DNA of 64,000 bases from Halicephalobus mephisto (Eukaryota > Nematoda > Chromadorea > Rhabditida > Panagrolaimidae), in contig SWDT01000248.1 in the NCBI GenBank assembly GCA_009193035.1, positions 186,001 to 250,000 on the forward strand, written 5' to 3'. Of this stretch, positions 46,099 through 58,032 are shown piece after piece. The position numbers and the translations under genes are program-made. Under the pieces are notes generated by a model, which made no database searches, was not told the DNA's origin, and worked only from the letters and a program-made list of their open reading frames with translations. Each line of letters starts with the position of its first letter. Position 1 is the stretch's first letter.

Positions 46099-47647
46099 TT
46101 TTCCAAATTCTGAAAAACATCTCACGTAAAATTCAATGGAACTAGAATAAAACACGATAAATTCAAACAAAATAAAAAATAAAAGATAACCGAAAATAAA
46201 TTTCATAGGAATTGCACGTGGATAAAAGTGCGTATCAGTGGTCAACTGGTCATTCGAAGGATGGTCAACGTCTGTCCGTAGATGTTTTACGAACATGGAC
46301 CGGTGTTTATTCGTCCGGAAATCAATAAAGAAAATCAGAAATTGATAAATAATAAATCGAAAACACCAGAAAAACAAGAGGAACTTCGGTTAAATTCATA
46401 TATAAAAAGTTTCAAAAATTTAAAACAGTTTCTTTAATTTTTAACTTTCATATATAACTTCCAATAAAAACGAATTTTTCAACATAAATAATTTCGAAAT
46501 ATATAAATTAAAAAAATAAAAAATTTTTATAAAATATTTCAAAATTCAAACTTAAAAGTTTTTTATTTTTTATTTCGAAATATATAAATATTTAAAATAA
46601 TTTCGAAAATAAATTTTTTTGAATATAAATAATTTCGAAATATATAAATTAAAAAAATAAAAAATTTTTATAAAGTATTTCGAAATGCAAACTTAGAAGT
46701 TTTTTATTTTTTATTTTTATAAAGTAAATTGTTATAAAAAAATACTTTAATCCATTTACAGTAGTAAAATGAAAATACAGTATTTTCCTGGAAGACCATT
46801 CGATCAAGAACATTGAACTTGTCAGATTAATTAATATTTTTAACTGTGTTGTTTTTTAATCCATATTGAAATCTAAAAAGTCGACATCAAAATTAAAGTT
46901 AAAATAGGCACTTTGCCCGCAATATTCGAGTGATTTCTTCTACCTAGTTTTTATTCGAAAATTTAATTTCACTTTGATTTTGATTTCTTTATAGATTTCG
47001 CCACAGAATAAAAAGTAGATGATTATTTAGTTTAATTCTTAAAATTAAATTCATTGTTGGAACAGAAATTAAAAAAAGAAAGGTCCCGAAGCGATAGCTT
47101 GAATATCAGGGAATGTGGGATACTGTAGGACAAGAGTGAGGATTTCTGTTGTGTTAAAAATTGTTATATGGATTTTTGGACAGAAACTAAAAAAAGAAAG
47201 GACCCGAAGAGATAGCCTGAATATCAGGGAATGTGGGATACTGTAGGGCAAGAGTGAGGATATTTGTTGTATGTTAAAAATTGTTATGTAGAAGTCAGAA
47301 CAAAAAACTAAACTAAAAAGAAAGGACCTGAAGCGATAGCCTGAATATCAGGGACCATAGGGTACTGTAGGACGTGAGGAGACTCGGTTGTCGTGGTGAG
47401 ATTACAATAATTATTATTTGTGTCTTATTTTTAAAGTCAAGATTAGCGATATTTTTCCTATTTCTCTCCTAACCATCTAAACTATCAAAAGATTAAAAAA
47501 TATTTCAAAAATAAGTTATTTAATTTTTTATATATGAAATTTAAAAATTTTTTAACATAAAATTTGATTTTTAAAAATTAAATTTGGAAATTGAATGACT
47601 TTATTTCGAAAGGGTTACTGTACACAAAATTTTCTCCGTGATTCGAA
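46099..47647. other. Spacer between F-box and OATP genes
   Basis: 46140-46380 is open on the minus strand (hydrophobic, FGYLLFFILFEF) but is probably upstream sequence of the F-box gene. 46480-46740 has two copies of TTTTTATAAAATATTTCGAAA-like sequence. 46860-47000 carries a TTTGCCCGCAATATTC core next to TTTGATTTTGATTTC, a short copy of the composite repeat family. Confidence 0.5.
47080..47400. repeat. Three copies of CAGGGA..GTGGGATACTGTAGG repeat
   Basis: Three ~120-bp tandem units, each with AAAGGACC(T/C)GAAGCGATAGC, CTGAATATCAGGGA and GGGATACTGTAGG(A/G)C. Same family as 19440-19640, but here with one more copy and lower divergence. Confidence 0.88.
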
Positions 47648-50600
47648 CTACAGTCGGGTCGGGGAACCGGCGTATTTTTCGTCGTCGGAATTCGCGGATA
47701 CTGTAGCTTGATTAGGTACACTTTTCTGTAAATTGGTGTTTTGATTCTGTAAGTTGGTATTTTGATTTTGTAAATTGGTGTTTTGATTCTGTAAATTGGT
47801 GTTTTGATTCTGTAAGTTGGTGTTTTGATTCTGTAAATTGGTGTTTTGATTCTGTAAGTCGTGCGGTACTCTGTCGTCGTTGACGGTGAGAGACAACGGC
47901 CCCCGGCTGTCTGTTGTGTGGACGGAAATGGCGCTGTCCAAATCGTTGGGTCTGTAGGTCATATAACCTATTATTGTCGCCAAAATCGATACTAATTTAC
48001 ATACTACTGCTAAAATAATTTTTTAAATAAAAAAATAAATAAAAAAAATAAAACAAACCAACAGCCATAATTGTCCAAGAAAGTCTGTAAGGATCATGGA
48101 CAAGACAAGATTGCTGCGATCCACAGACGGATTCTTGCCATTTCAAACAAGTCGTGTCTATCATCATCCCGAACAAAACGCCTCCGGGGATGAAGCCCAG
48201 TAGTCTCAAAAACGTCCAATGGACCCCGATCCCGAGGGTCCTTTGCTGGAAAGGGATGACTCTCAACATGATCTGAAATTGTTCAAAATTAATTAAATTT
48301 ATTTTCGAACAAAAACCAAAAATCAAAAAATTCTTTATTTAAATTCATCTTTGCGCGCCAATTTTTGGCAAAGTGTTCAAAAAACATTCAGTCCTAAAAA
48401 TTAAGAAATCAATTTTTTTAAATTTCAAATTAAATGGACTTTTTTTTATTCATTTTTATTTTCAGGAAATTTTGCATAAAAATTGCAAATATACTTTTTC
48501 CAAAATATCTCCAGAATTGCATTGGAATTTCGGTATTATATAAACGAAAATAATATAAAAATAAATTTGAAAAATATTATATTTTTAAATATAGTTTAAT
48601 TTAAAAAATACATGAATTTAAAAATTATTTTATGGAAATTAATTTTGAAAATATTATAAGTTTAAATAGAAGTTAAAAAATATATGAATTTAAAAATTAT
48701 TTTATGTAAATTAATTTTTAAAATATTTTATTTTTAGATATACTTTAATTAATAAAATACATGAATTTAAAAATTATTTTATGGAAATTAATTTTTAAAA
48801 TATTATATTTTTAGATATACTTTAATTTAAAAAATACATGAATTTAAAAATTATTTTATGGAAATCAATTTTGAAAATATTTTATTTTTAGATATAGTTT
48901 AATTAGTGAAATATACAGTAAACTTACTTGTTGTGAAGGAATTCCGGAGGCAAAACTGGCGACGACGGAAAAAAATAATAAAGTCAAAAAAATCCACATT
49001 CTCCATCCGCATTCCTTGGTGCAGAATCCGCTGACGATGGTGGTTTCTGATTCTGGTGAGATCGTTGATAAAAATGCCAAAATTGAATTATTTTCATTTT
49101 TTGAATTAATACATCCACAATCGGTCCATTTATCTCCATTAGGATTTTCTATTTTCGTTCGACATCCGGCGAAACAAGCCGAATAATAAGTGTCTCCGGT
49201 TTTGACATCACAGACAGGATTCCATTCTCTTTTGCATGTGCAATCAGCGTTACAGCCCGAAATCAGATCCGAAACCACATTGTTATTTCTAAAAATAACT
49301 ACAATAGTGAAAAAATTAAAAAAATTATTTATAAAATTATTTCAAAGCGAACTTTTTGATCTTTTTAGAAATTACAGTATCCTAAATGAGAAGTTTTATT
49401 TTTTTTTATTTCGAAACTGATCATACTGTAGAAAAATTAATTTCTGTAAAATGATTCTAATTTGAATTTCTAGAACTTTTTAGAAACTACAGTATCCCAA
49501 ATGAGAAGTTTTATTTTTTTTATTTCGAAACTGATTATACCGAAAAAAAATTAATTTATAAAATTATCTCAAAGCGAACTTTTTGATCTTTTTAGAAACT
49601 ACAGTATCCCAAATGAGAAGTTTTATTTCTTGATTATTTCTTAATTGATCATACTGTAGAAAAATTAATTTCTATAAAATGATCCTAATTTGAATTTCTA
49701 GAACTTTTTAGAAACTACAGTATCTTAAAAGAGTTTTATTTTTTTTATTTCAAAATTGATCATACTGTAAAAAAATAAACTTTATAAAATTACCTCGAAA
49801 GGAATTTTAGAAATTACAGTATCTTAAAAGAAAAGTTTTATTTTTTTTATTTCGTAATTGATCATACTGTAGAAAAATTAATTTCTGTAAAATGATCCTA
49901 ATTTGAATTTCTAGAACTTTTTAGAAACTACAGTAACCCACTTGACGATTTCGTAATTGATTTTTTAAAATTATCTCTTTTTGGATAAATACAAAAACTT
50001 TTAAATCACGGCCACATGGGGTACTTAACCCGCTCTCTAAGGTCAGTGATTATATATTGAAAATATTAAAACCGAAACTACAGTACTTTATCGAAAATAA
50101 ATTACTGTATTTTTGAAATTCAAAATTTTTAAATTAATGAAATTTACCCATCGGAATATCCCTTGTTGATCCCGATGAAATCCCTTGCTGGACATTGGAG
50201 CATGAAGGATGTGATCAGGATCAAGGCCAGAACATGACAGACAAGAATCATCTTCAACATCCCCCCGACTTGGAGGTTCATCTGCCGGATAACAGCCCCT
50301 CCGATCATCACTCCTGCTGCAGCGGCGAATATCACCAAAGCTAAAAATCACCATAATTACTGTAATCATTATAATCACCGTAATTATCGTAATCACAGTA
50401 ATCACCGTAATCACTATAATCGCCATAATCACTATAATCACCATAATCACTATAATTACCGTAATCACCGTAATCACTATAATCACCGTAATTACCATAA
50501 TTACCGTAATCACAATAATTACTGTAAGTCAAGGATCCGTTTTATCGAAGTCAACGATTAAAGTTAAAAGTTAAAATTTAAATTTTCGTTTTGGAACACT

Positions 50601-53600
50601 GTTTGAGGGTCATATTTTGATTCGAAAAATAGAAATATCAATTTAGATAAGATAGCTTTTTGAAATACAAAAATCCTTGTTGTCTTAACACGAAAAGCCC
50701 AAACTTCAAACTCAAACTCTGATCAGCAATTTTTATTTTATGCTTTGACCATCAACTTTGAGTTCGAATTTCGATGTCGACCTTTGACTGGCAACTTTGA
50801 GTTCGAAATCTGACCATCAACTTTAAGTTTTAATTCTGACTGGCAACTTTGAGTTCAACCTTTGTCTACTTTGAGTTTGAACTTTGATGTCAACCTTTGA
50901 CCATCAACTTTAAACTCTAATTCTGATTGTCGACTTTGAGTTTGACATCTAACCGTTAACTTTGAGTTCGAACTTCGATGTCGACCTTTGACTGTCAACT
51001 TTGAGTTCGAAATCTAACCGTCAATTTTGATAAAACGGAACATGGGATTGTCGATTTTGAACTGGTTTAAGTTTGAAAACCGACAATTCTGGCAATTATG
51101 GAACCAAACTTACAAGATAAATAAGAAGCTTTAGTCGGAGTGGTGCTCAGGATGGTTTCTAAAATCTTCGGCATGAAAGCCGCAAATCCGTTGATTACGA
51201 TAGATTCGAAAATTCCTAAAACTATACAAGTGACGAAAGTCGGATTTCTCAAAATATTCTAAAATTTAATTTTTAAAAAAATAAAAAAAAATAAAAAATA
51301 CCCAAATTGCCGCAGGGAGACTTTTCATATTTCCTTTTAACATTTCGTCAGATTCCTCGACTTGAGAAACAGCATGGACTTGGTTAACGTCCTTCAATCT
51401 GTGCTTTTTCGCCTCTGGCAGTTCCTTCGCGAACATCAAAATCGGGAAAGCGTTCAGAACCGCCGCCACGGCACATCCCAGGAACCCGATCCACCAGGCC
51501 CCTATCCACCGGGGGTCCGAGGAGTCCTTCAGTGGCACTCTGAAATGTTATTTTAAATTTATTAAAATTTTTTTATAATTTCGAAATCTTTGAAAACTCT
51601 AGGAATAAACTCACGTAGCCATGTCAACTCTGTCGAAATCCGTGTAAATCGTCAGAAGATATCCTCCGATGAACAATCCCACGACAGGTCCGATACTTGT
51701 AACAACAGCATGAATAGCTGCAAAATTACAGTAAATAATTAAAATTACAGTAACTAACTAAAGTTACTATAAAAAATGAAATTACAGTAATCCCCTAAAG
51801 TTACCGTAACTAAGTAAAATTACAGTAATCCCTTAAAGTTACTGTAATTACCTAAAATTACAGTAATCCCCTAAAGTTACTGTAATCAATCGGAATTACA
51901 ATAATCAGTCAAAATTACTGTAAATGATTGAAGTTACGGTAAAAAAAACAGTTTTATGAAATTTACCCAGATAGACAGGAGAAGCCTTTTGTGAAACATT
52001 TTCGTCGATGTAAGCCGTGCCTATGGAGAACAGCGGAGTGGCTCCTATTCCATGGAGGGTTTGTCCGAGGATAAAAATCCAAAAATAAGGATTTAAATAA
52101 CTTGCTGTTTGATCTGTTGAAAAAATACAAGTTTCATTTAATGTCCTTTAATTGGATTTAATTATTTTTGTTTTTATTTTAAATTAAATTTACCGATTAT
52201 TTGAACATTGGCCATCATCACTCGTGATTCCGTCTCCGACGACATAGGGTGAAATTAAATAATGAGGAAGAGCACAAACGAAGGACCCCAACCCCATGAT
52301 GAAAGTACCCAATCCGATCCATCTTCCTTTGTGGCCCGTGTTTCCCCAGTGACAAACGGGAAAAACGGCCAGCAAAACCGCAAAATCGTACCAGCTTGAG
52401 ATTATGCCCGTTTGAGTACTGAAATTCATTTTTTAAATTACATCATTAAAAATATTTTAAATAATATTACTGTAAAAATCTCTAAAATAATATTATTTTA
52501 AAAATTAAAGTTTTCGAATTTTGTAGAAGTGGATTTTTAGGATTTAAGTAAAAAATAAGAAAAAAAAAGTTACCAGATTTACCACTTTTTTCCGTTTTAT
52601 CAAGTTCTCTCACTTTCCACGTCAATTCAAAAATTCCAAAAAATCGAATTCTATCGAAGCGAATTTTAAAATTTTTTGATAAATTTTAGAATTTTTTGAT
52701 TTAGGTAAAAAAGAAAAGCGGGCGGAAACAGTGCGAGTCGGTTTCAGCTCAAATTGCCAGATTTACCACTTTTTCCAGTTTTATCAAGTTCTCTCACTTT
52801 CGGCGCCAATTCAAAAATTCCAAAAAATCGAATATTCTCGAAACGAATTTTTAGGATTTATGTAAAAAGGTGCGAGTTGATTTTAGCCAGATTTGTTTTT
52901 TTTTTGATTTTTACAAACTTTTCTCACTTTTCGCGGGAATTCAAAAATTTCAAAAATTAAAAGTAGAATTTTCTAAAAATATTTAAAATTCAGATGAAAA
53001 ATCAGAAAAAAGTAACTTTTTTTATTTTTATAAAAATTTTTTCCGCAAGAATTTGAAAATCCCAAAAAATCGAATTTAAAAAATTTTTTCGAACAAAAAC
53101 AAACCTATTCATGTTAAAACGTTTTTCTAATGTCGACAATCCAACAGGAAAAATACTATTTACAACAAGACTTTGAACAAATGCACAGATCCCGAGCATA
53201 GTCAGAAGCCATTTGGCGTTGTGGAAATACTGTAACCACGACGGTGTACATCTAAAAATTTAAATTTAAAACTTAAAAAATCTTTAAAAAGTAGAAAAAT
53301 TTAATAAAAGTAAAAAAATTTTAAAATTCTTAAAAATAGAAAAATTTAAAATTCTTAAAAATAGAAAAATTTAAAAAAAGTAAAAGAATAAAAAAATTTA
53401 AAAAAGTGGAAAAATTCTAAAATTCTTAAAAAATAGAAAAATTTAAAAAAAGTAAAAAAATAAAAAAATTTAAAAAAGTTAAAAAGTTTTAAAATTCTTA
53501 AAAAGTAGAAAAATTTAAAAAAGTTATAAAATTTTAAAAAATAGGAAAGTAAAAAAATTTTTTTAAATTTAAGAAAATAAAGAAATTTAAAAATTTTTAG

Positions 53601-53837
53601 AAATAAAGAAATTCAAAAATTTAAAAAATAGGAAAATAAGAAAATTTTTAAATTAAAAAAATGGAAAAATGATTATTACCCTCCACAACCACAAAGAAGA
53701 GGATCTTCTTCATTTTCGTATTCAGAATTCACCGTCGAAGTCCGTCGGCTTGAAGGCGGACTTCCGGTCGAGATTGAAGGACAATGGCCGTTTTTGTAGT
53801 CGTTCATTTTACGGACAGATGTGTCGTTTTTGTCCAT
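47648..53837 (-). CDS. Organic anion transporting polypeptide (SLCO/OATP)
   Basis: Eleven exons on the minus strand (53837-53680, 53251-53105, 52418-52194, 52145-51967, 51717-51615, 51539-51302, 51258-51114, 50340-50148, 49288-48928, 48272-48059, 48009-47648), in phase, 774 residues, about 12 membrane helices. The OATP signature is intact: DPRWIGAWWIGFL. Other family blocks are LGQTLHGIGATPLFSIG..YIDEN, and a Kazal-like extracellular loop with about ten Cys (CNADCTCKREWNPVC). MLRVIPFQQRTLGIGVHWTF and PGGVLFGMMIDTTC fit the late helices. It mediates sodium-independent uptake of organic anions; substrate unknown. Exon 4 starts at an unusual acceptor (attaaag), needed for frame and supplying a conserved Cys. 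The cytoplasmic tail holds a seven-residue tandem repeat. Confidence 0.92.
47724..47858 (-). repeat. In-frame 21-bp minisatellite, (NQNTNLQ)n
   Basis: Six 21-bp units in the last OATP exon encode LQNQNTN repeats in the C-terminal cytoplasmic tail. Units differ by synonymous changes only (CTGTAAATT/CTGTAAGTT on the plus strand), so the peptide is kept. Confidence 0.92.
48540..48905. repeat. ~77-bp tandem repeat in OATP intron 9
   Basis: About five units of ATACATGAATTTAAAAATTA plus TTTTATGGAAATTAATTTT and TTTTTAGATATACTTTAATT. Confidence 0.85.
49330..49945. repeat. ~115-bp tandem repeat in OATP intron 8
   Basis: Five units, each with TTTTTAGAAACTACAGTATC, AAATGAGAAGTTTTATTTTT and GATCATACTGTAGAAAAATT. 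Both ACTACAGTA and TACTGTAG occur in every unit, so transcripts could fold on themselves. Confidence 0.85.
50341..50525. repeat. TAATCACCGTAATCACTA microsatellite-like array
   Basis: Nearly 190 bases of nine-base-period sequence (ATAATCACC/GTAATCACT) starting right at the boundary of OATP exon 8. The gene strand would read as Tyr-Gly-Asp-Tyr-Ser repeats, but it lies in the intron and is not expected to be coding. Confidence 0.88.
50700..51060. repeat. GTCAACTTTGAGTTCGAA degenerate array in OATP intron 7
   Basis: About 20 units of ~17-24 bases (CCATCAACTTTGAGTTCGAA, TTCGATGTCGACCTTTGACT). Member of the TTTGAC family also seen at 5440-5700, 18330-18600 and 24290-24780. Confidence 0.85.
52540..52960. 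repeat. Three dispersed-repeat units in OATP intron 2
   Basis: Three units in one orientation (about 52545-52640, 52690-52830, 52855-52955). The stretch 52570-52830 is close to an exact reverse complement of 56440-56640, with shared unique words such as AAAGCGGGCGGAAACAGTGC. Confidence 0.88.
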
Positions 53838-54049
53838 CTCGAAAATCCAGGAAAATCAGATCATCATTTCGTGTCGGGACCACGTCTGTCTTCTGGCCAA
53901 ACAACGGTTCTTTTTCGAATGAAAAACGAAAAAAATTTTGTCTGAAATAATCTTCAAAAGTCACACTTTCAAAAAAAATTAAAAATGGGCGGTTTTGAAA
54001 ATTTTCTCGACGCGGATTTTTGAAATTTTTTCGATATATTAAATTGGAA

Positions 54050-54600
54050 AATGTACAGTAGATTTTGGAAGAGTTTTTTGAGATTCTGAGAGGATTCCGA
54101 AGTCTTGCTTGAATTGTGAAAATTCTGTGAAATTTTAGAAAAATTTAAAAAATTCTGGAATTTTATAAAATTTTCTACAAAATTCTTGGGAGATTCCAGA
54201 AGCTTCTAAGATTCTAGAAAAACTTTACGAAATTCTGGGAAGACTCCAGAAGGCTCTTGGAGGACTTCAGAAGACTCTATAAGATTCTACGAAATTCTTG
54301 GGAGATTCTAGAAGGTTCTATAAGATTCTAGAAGACTCCAGAAGGCTCTATAAGATTGTAGAAGATTCCAGAAAGCTCTATAAGATTACAGAAGACTCCA
54401 GAAGGCTCTATAAGATTATAGAAAAACTTCATAAAATTCTAGGAAGACTCCACAGGATTGTAGAAGATTTCGAAAATTCTCACGAGATTCTAAAAATCCC
54501 AAAATTTTATGAAATTTTAAAATTCCCAAATTTTTTATAAAATTTCACAAAATTACGGAATTTTCACTAGATTCTAAAAAATTCTAAAAATTCCGATAAT
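54050..54600. repeat. AGAAGACTCCAGAAGGCTCT degenerate array
   Basis: 20-24-base units (AGATTCTAGAAGACTCCAG, AAGGCTCTATAAGATTAC) between the OATP gene and the large array. Similar GAATTTTCTAGAATTC-type words occur at 23400-23870 and 31560-31970. The forward open frame (DSRRLYKI repeats) is a by-product. Confidence 0.75.
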
Positions 54601-55049
54601 ATTCTTTTTCAAAATTTTCTAAAAAATTTAAAAATTAAAAATTTTTCTAAGAATTCAAATTTTAAAAATCATTGAAAATGACATTAAGGAATAATTTACG
54701 AAATTCATCAAGGTCGCAAAAGTTCGGAAAAAACAAACGACAATCGGAAATCAAGTAAATTTATACTTTTTTGTTTAAAATTAACCTCTTATTTCCACAT
54801 GACTTTTGATTTTTAGGTGAATCTCCGACGGAAGTAATCAGTACTTGAGAACTCCGCAGGCAGAGGGGCAACTGAAAGATCGAAACGATGGTGACATTGC
54901 GGGACAGTCAAAATTGATTTTTATTTGGAAAAAATGGAATAAAATTTGTTTTCGATTCACAAACAAGTGAAACTAAAAGATTAACGTCTATAAAAAATCA
55001 TAAAAAACATACTATTCATTAAATTTATTTTTATAAAAAAATTAAAAAA
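54601..55049. other. Upstream flank of the OATP gene
   Basis: A balanced block at 54815-54905 (GGTGAATCTCCGACGGAAGT) could be a 5' UTR exon or promoter element of the OATP gene on the minus strand, where it is preceded by gatctttcag. No coding frame is evident. Confidence 0.4.
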
Positions 55050-56770
55050 TATTTTTGAAATTTTTGAATTTCCGCGAAAAGTGAGAAAAAATGATAAAAA
55101 TTAAAAAAGTGACAAATCTGGCAACTTGCGCTGTTCTTTCTCTCGCGTTTTTTACCTAAATTTTAAAATTCGCCGAAATTCAGTTCAAAGAAATTCTACT
55201 TTTGATTTTTCGAAATTTTTGAATTCTTGCGAAAAAAATTTTTATAAAAATAAAAAAAATTACTTTTTTCTGATTTTTCATCTGAATTTTAAATATTTTT
55301 AGAAAATTCTACTTTTGATTTTTGAAATTTTTGAATTCCCGCGAAAAGTGAAAAAAGTTTGTAAAAATCACAAAAAAAACAAATCTGGCTAAAATCAACT
55401 CGCACCTTTTTACATAAATCCTAAAAATTCGCTTCGAGAGAATTTTATAAAAAATTTTATTTTTTAAAAATGATTTTTGTGAATTTTCGCAAAAAACGAG
55501 AAAATTAGTAAATTTGGCAATTTATTTTTTTTACCTAAAATTAAAAATTTTCTAAAAACTCATTTTAGGAAAATTTAATTTTCGATTTTTTGATTTTTTT
55601 CGGAATTTTTGAATTCACGCGAAAAGTAAGAAAAGGTTGCAAAAATGAAAAAATGATAAATTTGACAACTTAATCAAAATCGACTCGCGCTGTCTTTTCT
55701 CTTACTTTTTACCTAAATTTCGAACTTTCTTTTTGAGAAAATTTCAAAGGAATTTATTTTTAATTTTAAAAAATTATTTTTTGAAATTTCCAAATTCGCG
55801 CAAAAAGTGAGAAAAAACGAAAAAATAGAAAAAGTGGCAAATCTTGAAAATCAGGCAACTTTCTACGAAAATCAATTCGTATTGTCATTTCGCTTTTTTT
55901 ACCTAAATTTTAAACTTTTTAATGAAATTTCAGAAATTTTGGTCAAGAAATTCTTAAAATTGAAAGGAATTTTTGAATTCGCGCGCAGAGGACGAGAGAG
56001 CTATGAAAATGGAAAAACTGGCATATCTTGAAAATCAGGCAACTTTCTACAAAAATCGACTCGCACTGTCCTCTCTCCTCTTTTTCTTCTTTTTTACCTA
56101 AATTTCAGACTTTCTAGAAAATTCTAAAATTCATTTTCAGGGATTTTTTTAAATTTTCGCAATACCGTAATTTTTGGGAATCCTAATGAAGAGAGATTTA
56201 CAAAAACAGAAAAAGTGACAAATCTGGTATTATCAATCCACTCGTCTTTTTGTCACATGCTTTTTCTTCTTATAAAAATCCCAAGATTATCCTAAAGATT
56301 CTTTTTGAAGAAATTTTATAAAGATATTTTTTTGGGAATTTTGAATTCCTACAAAAATGCAAGATTTTTATAAAATTGCAAAAATGGTGATATTGGCAAT
56401 CGAACTAAAATCAACTCATGCTTTTTCTTTTAGTTTTTTACCTAAATCAAAAAATTCTAAAATTTATCAAAAAATTTTAAAATTCGCTTCGAGAGAATTC
56501 GATTTTTTGGAATTTTTGAATTGACGTGGAAAGTGAGAGAACTTGATAAAACAGAAAAAAGTGGTAAATCTGGCAATTTGAGCTGAAACCGACTCGCACT
56601 GTTTCCGCCCGCTTTTCTTTTTTACCTAAATCAAAAAATTCTAAAATTTCGCTTTGAAAAAATTAGATTTTCTAGAATTTTTAAATTCTCGTGAAAATTG
56701 AAAAGTCTGTAAAAATACGAAAAATGACAATTTATTTCTTACCTAAAATTTAGAACTTTCTAGAAATTCA
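55050..56770. repeat. Array of about ten dispersed-repeat units
   Basis: Units of ~150-180 bases in the same orientation, starting near 55060, 55200, 55320, 55450, 55600, 55780, 55960, 56150, 56330, 56510 and 56690. The consensus order is GAATTTTTGAATTC(C)CGCGAAAAGTGAGAAAA, AAATGGCAAATCTGGCAA, AAATCGACTCGC, then TTTTTACCTAAATTT. Units differ from each other more than some differ from copies elsewhere in the window. Confidence 0.88.
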
Positions 56771-57348
56771 CGTCAAAAAAAACTTTTAAAAAATTACAAT
56801 ATTATGATAATTAAAATATTATTTATGAAATTAGCTAAAGTTAACACGATGAAGATATAAAATCTATAAAAACAAGTTTCTGCGTTCATTGCCGTGGCCA
56901 AATGATTTCTGTCAATCGCGCTGAACCCCCGCCGTAATTAATCTTCTCACGTATGTTTTGTCCCAACCAATTTTGCGCAGTTTCGTTTTTGATTTGATTT
57001 GAACCATTTAATTTTCGACAATTTGACCACGAAACGATTTAGACAAAACTAAAACGAAAAAAATTCTTCGATATTTTAAAAAATTTATAATTTAAAAATT
57101 TTCAAAATTGTTTAAATTTTAAAATTTAAATTTTTTCAAAATTATATAATTTTAAATTTTTCGAAATTTTTTGAAATTGTTTAAATTTGGAAATTTTTGA
57201 ATTAAATTATGTTTTTTAAATTGCTTGAATTTTTAATGATTTTTAATCCTTAATATTTATACAGTAGATCTTCGGATTCGTGAAATCTCTTCATCGGCGG
57301 ATATTCGTCAAAATCAAAACCGGTTGAGTTTCAGCGATCGTCCTGAAA

Positions 57349-57429
57349 ATGGAGGAAAAACTGTCGTCAGAAATGGTCAGAACAGTGGAACGCTTCGTTG
57401 TTAGAAGCTACTATAATGGCAAAATGTAA
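57349..57429 (+). other. 26-codon open frame in a GC-richer block
   Basis: MEEKLSSEMVRTVERFVVRS continues to a stop at 57429 or to a donor-like AAAAT|gtaatt. It is preceded by an acceptor-like gagtttcag. It could be a small exon or a 5' UTR exon of the collagen gene; joining it to the collagen exon does not keep frame. Confidence 0.25.
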
Positions 57430-58025
57430 TTTAAAAAAATAAATTAAAATTTATCAAAAAAAAAAACAAATTAAAATTTATCAATAAAAAAATAAATTAA
57501 ATTTTATCAATTTAAAAATTAAATTTCATCAATTTAAAAATAAATTAAAATTTATCAATAAAAAAAATTAATTAAATTGTCAACTAAAAAATTAAAGATT
57601 TATCATTTTAAAAAACTCTAAATTTAAAAATTTAAATTTACAATAATAAAAAAAAGAAAATTTTCAAAAATTAATTTTTAAAAAAAATTTTCTTTGTTAA
57701 TTTTTGAAAACATCTTTTTTAAGAAAATTAAATATTTGATTTACAGTAAGAGATAAATTTTGAATTTTTTTGAAATTAAAAATTTTCTAAAATAAGAAAT
57801 TCTAAAAATCTGAAATTTCGTGTCGGGATATTTTTGGAAATTTTTTTGATTACAGTAATGGCTACAGTAAGAAATCCAGAAATTTTTATTTTCGATTTAA
57901 AGTAAAAAATATTTTTTGCATTTAATAAGTTTTGTGTCATTAAGATGATTCAGAAATTTTTAATGATTTATTTTGCATTTTTTCAAAAACGGAGGCGTCA
58001 CTTGAGGGAGGCCGCCTGAGGCTAC

Positions 58026-58032
58026 TATAAAT
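58026..58032 (+). promoter_or_regulatory. TATA box of the collagen gene
   Basis: TATAAAT in a GC-rich setting (GAGGGAGGCCGCCTGAGGCTAC precedes it in two parts). It lies about 400 bases before the start codon; a transcript from here would splice to the acceptor at 58415. Confidence 0.5.

Noticed and set aside
52128..52194. Apparent frame mismatch between OATP exons 3 and 4
   Set aside because: Starting exon 4 at 52145 (acceptor attaaag) instead of after ttcaacag restores frame and adds a conserved-type Cys; the mismatch was a wrong acceptor choice.
54298..54540. 80-codon frame with DSRRLYKI repeats
   Set aside because: By-product of a degenerate ~24-base repeat; no splice or start evidence.
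55050..56770. CRISPR-like array of regularly spaced repeats
   Set aside because: Units are long, diverged and lack unique equal-length spacers, and the genome is a nematode.
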